A stretch of 64,000 nt of DNA, from positions 9,837,807 to 9,901,806 of the forward strand of contig NC_136017.1 in assembly GCF_048128805.1 (NCBI RefSeq). The letters run 5' to 3'. Position 1 is the first letter of the stretch. Each line of letters begins with the position of its first letter. The notes below the pieces were generated by a model, which was not told the DNA's origin, did not search any database, and was given only the letters and a program-made list of their open reading frames with translations. Of this stretch, positions 37,001 through 46,522 are shown in pieces. Position numbers and translations under genes: made by a program. This DNA comes from Centroberyx gerrardi (taxonomy: Eukaryota > Chordata > Actinopteri > Beryciformes > Berycidae).

Positions 37001-39206
37001 TGCATTCAAGAGACATAGGAGGAAGAACTGGAGAAAAGGTGTGGGCTAGCTGAAAGTGCTTGCTTCTGCTTGAAAATTTAATTCATAGTTCCTTTTAAAA
37101 AGTGTTTGACCACCTGATTTTACTCTTCACCCTCTATCATTCATCAAACACGTAAGAATACTAGTATCTTAAAGTATAGTGTGTCGACTACATCTGCACA
37201 TCTCCTTAAGTACCTGAACATTTTGGATGAAATGGAATCCCTTGCCGAATGTATGTAGAAGTAGTGAAGAGTCAAATTTTGGAAAGAATGGTGCTTTCAG
37301 CTAGCCCACCAAAATATTTCCAGGCATAAATGAAAATGAGCAACAGATATTTGTGAAGACATCCGTGTTTACTCTTCTCTGTGTTGCTGTAATGTTTAGG
37401 CTCCCTGTTGAATCTGGCGAAGCACCCGGCCTCCACAGTGCAGATTCTTGGAGCAGAGAAAGCCCTGTTCAGAGCCCTGAAGACCCGCAAAGACACGCCC
37501 AAGTACGGTCTCATCTACCACGCCTCTCTAGTGGGCCAGACCACCGCCAAGAATAAGGGCAAGGTGAGTTCCACAGGGAAACTAGAGAATATTCAATATC
37601 TACAGCATAAACATGCGGTATTATTTACCCAAGAGTAACTGCATCAATTGTTCCCCATGTGATTCCCAATAAAAACAGCAAACACTAGATTAAGTAGAAG
37701 GCACTTGGAGAGGGAAACTTGCCGACACTGAGCAAAGACATCATTCCTATCTCTTAAATTTTAAATGAAGTTCATTTCTTGACCCTACAAACATACCCTA
37801 CGAATTTGGAATCCAGTCTCTACCTCTGTTAATTTCTTAATTATGGCCCAAAAAAAAATGCTTATTGTGTAGTGGCGGAAACCCCAGATCTGGATCATCA
37901 CCAATATTTAATCAGTTGTTCCTTAGCCCAAGGCCCATCTGTCCACCAAATTTCATGCAAATACATTCATACATTTTTGAGATATCCTGCTGACAGACAA
38001 TCTTAACCGGCGAAAACATAACCACCTTGTTGTTGGAGCCGCCCAGGTAATGATTGGCGATCTGATGGTTTAATAATATAAATTTCCATCATCCTTGTGC
38101 AGATCTCCAGAATGCTGGCAGCTAAAGCAGCTCTGGCTATTCGTTACGATGCCCTGGGAGAGGACACAAATGCAGAAATGGGAGTAGAGAACCGTGCCAA
38201 GTTGGAGGCCAGACTGCGGCACCTGGAAGAGAAGGGAGTAAGTACAATTACAAGTGGAAGACAACTTTCTCCTTGGCAGCTCAATGGAGTGTCACACTGA
38301 AATGTATTGAAATTCCTCAGCTTTTTTTTGTATAAGAAAATGCAAGCACATGTTCTGAAATACATTTCAACTAACAGAATATGATTAAAACCTTCTGTTG
38401 ATGTATCTTAGTTCTGTGCTTTCTTTGTACTGGTGGTCTGATCTTGTGTCTTCTCCATGCTTTTTCAGATCCGAAGAATCAGTGGAACAGGCAAAGCTAT
38501 GGCAAAGGCAGACAAATACCAGCACAAGAGGTGAACTGAGTCACACGACATGCTCTTTTCCAAAGGTTTCTCAATATAAATATGAACGGTGGATGTAAAC
38601 CCATTTTTGTCTCAACAGTGATGTGAAAATGTACGATCCGTCCGGGGATTCCACGATTCCCTCCACCTCAAAGAAGAGGAAGTTTGAGGAGGTAGAGGAG
38701 GAGGCCGAAGAGCCCGTAACGCCCGTGGTCAAAGTCAAAAAGCCCAAGAAGGAGCCAGTAGCAGAAGGTGGGTCCACTTGGAGCTGACCTCGCCACATAT
38801 CTTGTGGTTTTGATGCATTGTGTGAAGTCTGGGGTTTATGATGCTGAAGGTGTTTCCTTTACATGTGCTTTAGAAGAACCAGAAACGTCAGCAGCGGCAG
38901 AAGAGACTCCCAAGAAGAAGAAGAAAAAGAAGGACAAGAAGGCAGAGGCCGCTGAGGAACCAAAGGAGGAAGAGCAGGAGGTAGCAATATCAGAGGAGGT
39001 AAGATTGAGGCAGAATCTGCTTTGGCAACTTGAAACTTAGTCTGGAGACTATGCTTAAGAGATTTGACACAAAGTTTTTTTTTTATAAGCAAGTTAAAAG
39101 TTCTTTGCATAACTGCTCACTTTTTGTCTTTTTCTCTCTCCAGTCAACAGAAAAGAAGAAAAAGAAGAAGAAAAAGAAGGTCAAGGAGGAGGAGGAAGAT
39201 GAATGA
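34036..39206 (+). CDS. nop58: NOP58, core protein of box C/D snoRNPs
   Basis: NOP58 is a nucleolar core protein of box C/D snoRNPs. It pairs with NOP56, fibrillarin and SNU13 to direct rRNA 2'-O-methylation. Exons: 34036-34080, 34623-34699, 34837-34889, 35206-35330, 35585-35721, 35924-35988, 36113-36247, 36362-36507, 36761-36887, 37400-37563, 38103-38237, 38469-38530, 38619-38767, 38874-38998, 39144-39206. The joined frame gives 535 residues, against 529 in human. Order of parts: NOP5NT domain from [25 protein letters not shown] helices ([20 protein letters not shown]), the Nop RNP-binding domain ([20 protein letters not shown], then [20 protein letters not shown]), and a highly charged tail of Lys- and Glu-rich runs ending EEEEDE. 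Introns 3, 5, 8 and 9 carry box C/D guides, so the gene encodes both the protein and RNAs it packages. Confidence 0.98.
34936..35010 (+). ncRNA. SNORD70: Box C/D snoRNA, SNORD70-like, in nop58 intron 3
   Basis: C box GTGATGC at 34941-34947, D' CTGA at 34958-34961 and a variant D box TTGA at 35001-35004; short flanking GTC/GAC pairing could form the terminal stem. The sequence CGTCACTACCA before the D box is complementary to the conserved 18S segment GGTAGTGACG. The fifth base upstream of the D box pairs with the A corresponding to human 18S A512. Human NOP58 hosts SNORD70 for that site, which supports the name. Confidence 0.8.
35761..35840 (+). ncRNA. SNORD70: Box C/D snoRNA, second SNORD70-like copy, in nop58 intron 5
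   Basis: Near-consensus C box ATGATTA at 35770-35776, internal CTGA at 35783-35790 and D box CTGA at 35829-35832. CCGCT (35761-35765) pairs perfectly with AGCGG (35836-35840) as a terminal stem. The guide CGTCACTACCA matches the intron 3 copy and again places 18S A512 at the fifth position. Outside the guide the two copies differ, so this is an old duplicate rather than a recent one. Confidence 0.82.
36571..36656 (+). ncRNA. SNORD11: Box C/D snoRNA, SNORD11-like, in nop58 intron 8
   Basis: C box (GTGATGA or ATGATGA) at 36579-36588, D' CTGA at 36606-36609 and D box CTGA at 36645-36648. TGACAGT and ACAGTCA at the ends form a stem with one mismatch. The guide GTCACTACCTC is complementary to GAGGTAGTGAC of 18S rRNA. 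The fifth base before the D box pairs with the G matching human 18S G509, the site assigned to SNORD11 and SNORD11B, both hosted by NOP58 in human. Confidence 0.88.
36912..37002 (+). ncRNA. SNORD11B: Box C/D snoRNA, second SNORD11-like copy, in nop58 intron 9
   Basis: C box at 36930-36939, D' CTGA at 36958-36961, C'-like TGATGG at 36970-36975 and D box CTGA at 36994-36997. CAAGC (36912-36916) pairs with GCTTG (36998-37002), and AGC/GCT pairing lies closer to the boxes. The guide GTCACTACCTC is identical to the intron 8 copy and predicts 2'-O-methylation of the same 18S G (human G509). The C box and D' region are also nearly identical between the two copies. Confidence 0.88.
37835..38055 (+). 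mobile_element. RTE-type LINE 3'-end-like repeat in nop58 intron 10
   Basis: Contains a run of phrases seen in a widespread vertebrate retroelement tail: GATCTGGATCATCACC, AAATTTCATGCAAATACATT, GAGATATCCTGCTGACAGAC, then GCGAAAACATAACC. No coding part remains. Class assignment rests on memory of that tail. Confidence 0.5.
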
Positions 39207-40199
39207 AATGGGTGGAGAGTCTGTATATTTTTTAGTTTTTATGTCATTGTACATTTATATCTGATAAGGCCGAAGACTGTATTGAGCGCCTGTTTGTGGA
39301 CATCAACAGAGAGTGCATGTCTGAGGACAAAACCGTCGTTGGAGCTCCTTTTATAACTGCGAGTGAGAGGTGTGATTGTGAATCACACTGTATGGGTGTA
39401 TTTCGAGTCATAAAATGAGTGAAAACTGTAAATCTTTATTTTTTAGAAAAATGATGGTTCATAAGTTTGTAATCCACTCTGGTTTGACAGTTTTTATGTT
39501 GCCGTTTTATTTGTGAACACATCTGTATCAAACGCTGTACCTCTAACCAGCTCAGAGCAATGGATGGATACTGAAACATTTCCCAGCTTTCTTGTGACAA
39601 ACCTTTTGATTGTCTAAGACTGTGAACATCTGCCCTGGTGAAATAAACATTTTTTTTGCTGTAGCAGTGTGTTTTGCTTGATCTTTGCCAATATACCATA
39701 TATTCTATAAAGAGAAACCAGTGTATTTTCATTTAATGCCATATTTGAGGTTTGGATTCAATCCTTGACCGTCACACCAAAGACAAATCTGGGTTAAACC
39801 CCTCTAATGGACCGGGTTTGAAGATAGCTTTCTTTCTGTATGCACATATTTGAAAAAGCCATCGGCACACAAAGCCCTAACTTTACTTTTATATTTTTTT
39901 TATATTATAAAAGTACATTATGTATCCTCTCTGTAAAAGCGAATATCTCTTGGAGTGGGATTGGACTGACAAAGGGGGGATAAAAGCTACTTCCATTGAA
40001 TATATGGCCAGACATTACTGGAGGAGCAACGATCCGCATCATCGATCGCCTTTTCTGTGTTCAACTGCAGCGCCTTGGTTTCGTACCACATGGCATGACT
40101 GCATGGAAGAGTCAGATGTGTTATGAAGGAGCAACTAGTTCTTTAGCCATATTGTAGATGCCTAGATAGTGTTTAATATTAATTTAAAACTGAGGAAAA
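39207..40199. other. nop58 3' untranslated region and wdr12 promoter
   Basis: About 440 bp of nop58 3' untranslated sequence is followed by about 550 bp before the wdr12 ATG at 40200. No repeat or extra gene is evident. The spacing is tight for two same-strand genes. Confidence 0.65.
39642..39647 (+). promoter_or_regulatory. nop58: nop58 polyadenylation signal
   Basis: AATAAA about 435 bp after the stop codon, followed within 30 bp by TTTTTTTTGCTG and a GTGTGTTTTG downstream element. Confidence 0.75.
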
Positions 40200-43100
40200 A
40201 TGTCGCAGTTACAAGCAAGGTTCTTCACAGAGAACAAAAGGTGAGACTTGGTTTCCTAAACTGCACGATAAGAAAACTACAAGAAAATCAGTAGCTAGCA
40301 GGCTAACTAGCTGGGTAGCTAATAGCACGAAGTTGTGAGATATTAGTTTGCCTTTTACCCATTCAGGTGTAATAGAACTTTTGGTTTAGCTGTTAGTTAT
40401 TGTCCTTATTCAAAAGTTGGTAAGGTTAATTCGCCTCTTGGTTTAGCTAACGATCCTATCAACTCCAATGGGTAATGTTAGTTATAATTGACTGCTTTCT
40501 TTATATTGTGCATACTGTATGTTTGACTACTGAATCCATGATAGTTAGCTAACGTTTAAATAATGTTAACTAACGTTTTGCCTGTAGTTTGGGTGGATGT
40601 AACGTGTCCATGGTAACTAAACCCAGTCTCTTTTATAGGTATGCTATAGATGATGTCCCATTCTCCATCCCAGCTGCCTCTGAGGTGCAGGACCTCAGCA
40701 ATGTCATCAACAAGCTGCTGGAGGCAAAGAATGGTAAAGCATAATGCAAAAACATGAACATTTTCTTCACAAATCAGATATGGTTGAGTTTCCAGTTTCT
40801 AGGGCTGGGCAATAATTCAATATGTATGGTTTATTATCTTTCAATAGAGTCATATTCTGTTGACATAATTATATTGAGTTATTGTATGATACACAAGTCT
40901 TGTCTAAATTAATAATGGAAAGCAAATACTAATTCAAATCTAACAAAATGAGATCTGAAACATATTAGGGAATGTCGATTTTTTTTAATCATACTTTATA
41001 TTACAGTTATATACATTATATTGCAGTTCAATGCAGTGAACATCAATTTGATTATTTTATGTGATTTAGCATATTTTGGCAGATGTATATCTATCAAAAT
41101 AATCTCTTAGGATTATCGTAATATTGATATTGATATTGTCCATATCGCCCAGCCCTATTTCCAGCTGCTTGGATGCTGTCTCTCCTCTTGTTTACATTGA
41201 GCCTACATTATATCAGATGATTCACAAAGTTCCAGTACTAGATCAAAAATGTATTGATATGCTAGAGATCTATATATATATGTAAAAAAATACTGTTTCC
41301 TGTTTCTGTAGCGTCTCACAGCCAGGTGGATTTTGACTTCCTGGTCCGGGGGCAGTTCCTGCGGACGTCGCTGTCCAATCACATGGAGACAGAGGGCATA
41401 TCAACGGTATGACCAGCCTCAGTGCCTAAAGCTCAATGGTTTATACACTGTGTGCCTGTCAGTCTCACATTTATGGCATTGAACACTTCCAGTGACAAGT
41501 AGTTGGGGTAAAGCTTGTTTCAGTGTGCAGGAAGATCTACTTGTCATGCCTACGATATCATGATTTTTGTCATGATTCAATTGGCTATTTTCTTTTTTAA
41601 ACAAGAGTGGGCAGTCCATTATTCTTAATTATTTCTGTAGCTTCTTTATTTAGACAGTGGGAAAGTAGACATAAGAGAGAAAGCTCTGGTGGGATTCAGT
41701 CCTAAGAAACAAATGTGTTTCCAGAGGCAGGGGACTGTCTCTGGGCACATGATTTGATATTTCTAATGTGTCAATGTGTCTGTTTCTGTTTCAGGAAGAT
41801 GTGGTGGAGATCGAGTACGTGGAGCGAATCACAGCCCCGGAGCCTGAGGAGTGTATGATGCACGATGACTGGATTAGCTCAGTAGATGCAGATGCTGAAT
41901 GGTAAGAGAGACTGACAGCACACTAAGGACTTACATTAATTAACTTTGATTTTACTTCACCGGCCCTTTTTGTCTGGAAGAGTGTGACTGATGTAAACCT
42001 GACTTTGTGCAACACAGATTCTGTCATCACTCTCTCGGTCCCAGCCAAGAACTAACACTGTGACCTTACATTTGTTTTGCCTTGGTGGATCAAATAAAAC
42101 AGTCTTTGAATAGTGAATGAAGTACATTGGAAATCTTTAGTTGATTACCTACTTTAGTAGACTGAGAAACTGACTCCTAGATAGTTCTCAGAAATATAGA
42201 TAGTCACTGGTGGTCCTCATTTATAAAAACTTGAATTGTTTTGTGTATTTTTCCATGGAATTTTTCTTCTCTTGTGCTCAAATTGTAATACAATCTCCTA
42301 TCAGCTTTGTTGTTTTTTTTTTTGTTGTTTTTTTTTGTGTTTTTCCTCACATGATGTCTGTTCTCTGCAGGATCCTGACGGGGTCATACGACAAGACGGC
42401 CAGGATCTGGTCTGCGGAGGGCAAGGCGGTGATGACAGTGGCCGGACACACAGACGTGGTCAAAGACGTAGCCTGGGTGAAGAGAGGTGAGCAAGGCACA
42501 ACGGAAGACATTTGCGCGTCTATAAATAATTGTGAAACCTCTGGATGAACTGAAATGGAGTTGGTTTTATTTTGTTCTGAGATCATGTGTCCACCTTCTT
42601 TTGTTTTTGTGCAGACGGTCTGACCTCTGTGCTCCTGACGGCCTCTCTGGACCAAACCATTCTGCTGTGGGAGTGGAACTCGGAGAGGAACAAGGTGAAA
42701 GCCAGACACTGCTGCCGGGGACACACAGGCAGCGTCGACACCATCGCCACAGACCCCACCGGCTCAAAGGTACGAGGGGCGGAGAGTGGAGAAATTAGTT
42801 TGAGGAAATAAACAAAGGTGGTAATGGATGGCGGAGGAAAGGAGAGGATGAGGGACAAATGTGAGAAACTTGGCTATTGTTAACATTACAACATTAGTCA
42901 AAATGTTTGTGTTGCTCCCTTTCAGTTCTGCAGTGGCTCCTGGGACAAAATGCTGAAGATTTGGTCTGCAGGTATGTTACTAGAATGATTGAATGACTCT
43001 TAAGCAACACTGAATGAAGCAAATCCCTGACAAACTGCATCCTTTCCTGTCTGCCAGTGCCCACAGAGGAGGCAGACGAGGTTGAGGAGCCTCCTAACAG

Positions 43101-46100
43101 ACCCAGGAAGAAGCAGAAGACTGAACAGCTGGGCCTGACCAGGGTGAGCGCTCAAATGGTCCTGCAGTCTGTTTTCATTGTCGAGTTTTAGCTGGTTAAA
43201 TGGTGCGTTTTTAGCTCTCAGAGATTCAGCTGGCCTGTGTCTTTTCTTCCTGTGATGATTAATTCATTGTATCAATCAGCAAGGATTTGGAGCAAAAGCT
43301 TTTAGGGTTTTTATTGTTAGTATTAGGGTTCAACCGATATTGGTTTTTAAAGACTGATACCAATATTTTTTGACTGATATTTTGTGCCGATATGCAATAT
43401 CTTTAAATTTCCAGTTTCCATGACAAAAATTGAAGGATTCAGTGTTTCGCCCAGAATTTTATTCTTGCCAGGGTGGAAAAGTTTGTGAAACAGCATTTAG
43501 ACCATCAAGAGACACTAAAACTCTCCATAGAAACCCAAGATAGTGAAATTCTTTTAGGGTTAACTCTACTTATTCAATGGTGGGAGGAACTCTAGCATAC
43601 ATTAGGCCTTTAAATGAAGAATTCATTCACCAAAAAACCCATTATTTAACAATTTAATAAATAAAGACCAGGTGCAAAGAAAATCAAACCTCTATCATAT
43701 TGGTGATGGATGACATGACTGACCTGATGTTTAATAAAAGGGCAAAATTGGCCTGATATACAGTATCACCAAACTGATTTATCGGTCCTAGTTAGTATAT
43801 TTAATTGAATGTAATGTGGGTAAGAAAGGTACATCGACAAAGTAAAGTAGTGAGAACTCATCTTGTCCTCTTGTACCTCCCAGACTCCCCTGATGACGTT
43901 ATCTGGACACAACGAGGCGGTGTCCTCTGTCCTGTGGTGCGACAGCGAGGAGCTGTGCAGTGCATCCTGGGACCACACCATCCGCATGTGGGACGTTGAG
44001 ACTGGAGGAATGAAGACCACACTGGTGAGACAGACTGGAACAGACACACATCAACAAGCACACTTTTGCACCTGACTCAACTGAGTTAAAGGGAAACTCA
44101 ACTGGAATTCACTTTAAGCCTGTTCTTCTGCAATAGTAAATATTTTTATGCAGTCTTTTATCTAGGTTTTTATGAGATTTAAAGGAATACACTGAGTTGT
44201 TGGAATTGTTTTCACTTATTATGGACTACTTTCCTTGTCAAAAGGTCTCTCTTCCTGAAAGACTTGAAAACCTGTGCTTTAAACTCATAAACAACAGAAA
44301 AAAACTAAACTACGAAATATTAGTAAAATGTCTACAATTGCAGAAAAACAACTGGTGTCTTTTTCAGTGGCATTTCCCTTAATGAACTGATTGACCGATG
44401 TCTTTCTCCTTCCTACAGACGGGCAGTAAAGTATTTAACTGCATCTCCTACTCCCCTCTGTGTCGACGGCTGGCCTCCGGCAGCACCGACAGACACATCA
44501 GACTGTGGGACCCTCGCACCAAAGGTACCGCTGTGCTCTAAACACCACACACTCCTTCCTGTCTGAGATATTTACCTCTCCGTTTGTTGTTTTAACTACC
44601 AAAACCCTAACCTAACCCTGCACTTTGGGTGTGTACTATTGGAAATTGCATATTTTAGCTGTCAAAAGATAGGATTTTTTTAGTCACAATTATGGATTAT
44701 GGCTGAGATTTTCATTTTAGAATGTGTTTTGAAATAGTTTTAGGCTAACTAGCTGTGGTTTGCCAAACCGCGAGTGCGCAGAGAGACTGTACAGACTCTG
44801 CACTTGTTTTATTTTCATTCCCTGTGAGCGTTTTCCTCTCTCACCTCCTGATCTGTCGTATGTTGTGTGCTCTCGCCTCCTCTCCTCTCCTCTCCTCTCC
44901 TCTCCTCTCCAGACGGCTCGTTGGTGCTGCTGTCTCTGACCTCCCACACCGGCTGGGTCACCGCCGTCAAGTGGGCGCCTTCCCATGAGCACCAGCTGGT
45001 CTCGGGTTCCCTCGACAACCTGGTCAAACTGTGGGACACCAGAAGGTCTGTGAAGCGCTTAATTCACACTCTATACACTGTGTAGAATTTATGCTCTAAT
45101 GAGAAATCAGTACAGTATTCTTATAGGAACTTGCAGTGTATTTGTGGTACTCAGTAGTGAGTTTAGAGTGAACTTAACATACTTTATGGTATTCTTTTAT
45201 CTCATGTTACATCACTGTAATATTCCTATAATATTCATATTGGAACTTAAAGTGTGTTTGTATTTAGTTTTTTCTTTTATCTCCTATGGCATCATTATAA
45301 TATTCCTATTGGGACATATAGTGTGTTTATGGTACTCAATTTTGAGTGACCTTACATACTTGATGGTATTTGTTAGTATCCTTCTAAAATTGAATAATCG
45401 ATTACTATAGTTGGTTTTTTTTGTGTGGGTGACTAAATTCCCCACAAGTCAGTAGATAGTTTGCATTAAATCTGTGTAGCGGACTTCTACACATTGAATC
45501 CAGATAGCAGAGGTGTGATATGGTCTTAATACAGGAACATAGAACTGAGGAAGTTAAGTCTTTTATTTTAAGTTTTTAATGGCTAAGATAGACCAGAAGG
45601 AGGAGAGAAAACTGATGGCACAAGCTGGATCATAATCCATGCAGTTACAGTTCATGAATGGTCTCTCAGGCTTGTTATGGCAGCGTATCTTTCCACACAT
45701 TTGAGAGAAAGCAGCCGGGGGCAGAGCCTCCTGCTGCAGCGCCTCCTGCTGCAGCGCCGCCTCCGTCTGGAACAAGCTTCCTGCCATTGTCAGGGAATCA
45801 GACGCTGTCTCAGTCAGCTTTTAAGACTCGAGACCCATTTCCTACAGCACCTTAACACTTAGCTGGAGTCTTTCATTCACTTTCTCCTCCTACGTATTGC
45901 CTGGCTCTCTGATACCCGCTCACATACAGTATATGTGTGTGGGCGTGCACAGACACTCACACACACATGAATTCACAAGCTCTGTCCCCATTTCTTTGAG
46001 TTTATGATTGCTCTATCTTGTTTTTCTTATCGCTGTATTTATCTGTTTTTGTGCCCTTTGTGATGATCCTGGTTGTTAAAAGCGCTGTATGAATAAACTG

Positions 46101-46522
46101 AACTCGGCCATATTGTCTTCCAGCTGCAAGGCTCCTCTGTATGACCTGGCTGCCCACGAGGACAAAGTGTTCTGTGTGGACTGGACAGAGAGCGGGGTGA
46201 GATACACCAGCCGTTTAACACTCATTTAGCACAAATGTAATGCCAAAACAAAGGAGAATATTCATTGTTTGTATAAAAGATAAAATAAGATGAAACAATA
46301 ATCATACAGAGGGGAAATCGAGGTCATTGCTGCAGGAAAGAATTGGATAAAACCAACAATTGGAATATATTGAAGATTGCAAGATCAGTAGAATTAAATG
46401 GATGTATAACTCTTCCTGTCTCTACTGTTTGTTTCTGTTTCCAGCTGATGCTGAGTGGAGGTGCAGATAACAAGCTGTACACCTACAGATACTCGGCCTG
46501 TAAGACCGACGCCGGGGCGTAG
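40200..46522 (+). CDS. wdr12: WDR12, ribosome biogenesis WD-repeat protein (PeBoW complex)
   Basis: WDR12 forms the PeBoW complex with PES1 and BOP1 and is needed for 28S/5.8S rRNA processing and 60S subunit maturation in the nucleolus. Exons: 40200-40240, 40639-40733, 41312-41406, 41795-41901, 42371-42486, 42615-42769, 42926-42971, 43058-43143, 43884-44024, 44419-44524, 44913-45045, 46124-46196, 46445-46522. The frame gives 423 residues, the same as human WDR12. The first ~80 residues ([19 protein letters not shown]) form the NLE/ubiquitin-like domain that docks on the midasin ATPase in this family. Seven WD40 repeats follow, with clear signatures such as [56 protein letters not shown] and [15 protein letters not shown] basic, acidic-flanked linker ([10 protein letters not shown]) between repeats resembles a nuclear localisation signal. 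Several introns hold transposon relics. Confidence 0.98.
40800..41157 (+). mobile_element. hAT-like MITE in wdr12 intron 2
   Basis: Starts TAGGGCTGGGCAATA and ends TATCGCCCAGCCCTA, an inverted pair typical of abundant fish hAT MITEs. The interior is A/T rich without a frame. The flanks share TTTCCAG, but spacing is imperfect. Confidence 0.8.
43324..43790 (+). mobile_element. hAT-like MITE (467 bp) in wdr12 intron 8
   Basis: The element begins TAGGGTTCAACCGATATTGG and ends ATCGGTCCTA. It is flanked on both sides by GTTAGTAT (43316-43323 and 43791-43798), a perfect 8-bp target duplication. It has no coding capacity. A diverged relative lies at 63403-63788. Confidence 0.85.
44877..44912 (+). 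repeat. wdr12: (CTCCT)n pentanucleotide forming the acceptor tract of wdr12 exon 11
   Basis: About six CTCCT units lead straight into the AG at 44911-44912. The tandem repeat itself supplies the polypyrimidine tract. Confidence 0.9.
45117..45400 (+). repeat. Degenerate tandem repeat in wdr12 intron 11
   Basis: Three imperfect units share AGTGT(A/G)TTTGT, ATATTCCTAT and TTCTTTTATCTC, with GGTACTCA in two of them and a period of roughly 70-117 bp. It is non-coding. Confidence 0.65.
45690..46112 (+). mobile_element. 5'-truncated L2-like LINE 3' end in wdr12 intron 11
   Basis: Translation shows [17 protein letters not shown], close to the conserved end of the L2-type reverse transcriptase frame, followed by a frame break. 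The tail reads AAAAGCGCTGTATGAATAAA, the usual L2 3' end. It stops about 15 bp before the acceptor of exon 12. Confidence 0.65.

Noticed and set aside
44086-44200. Possible TTAA-type MITE (TTAAAGGGAAACTC...) in wdr12 intron 9
   Set aside because: A second similar motif lies nearby in direct, not inverted, orientation; no element could be delimited.
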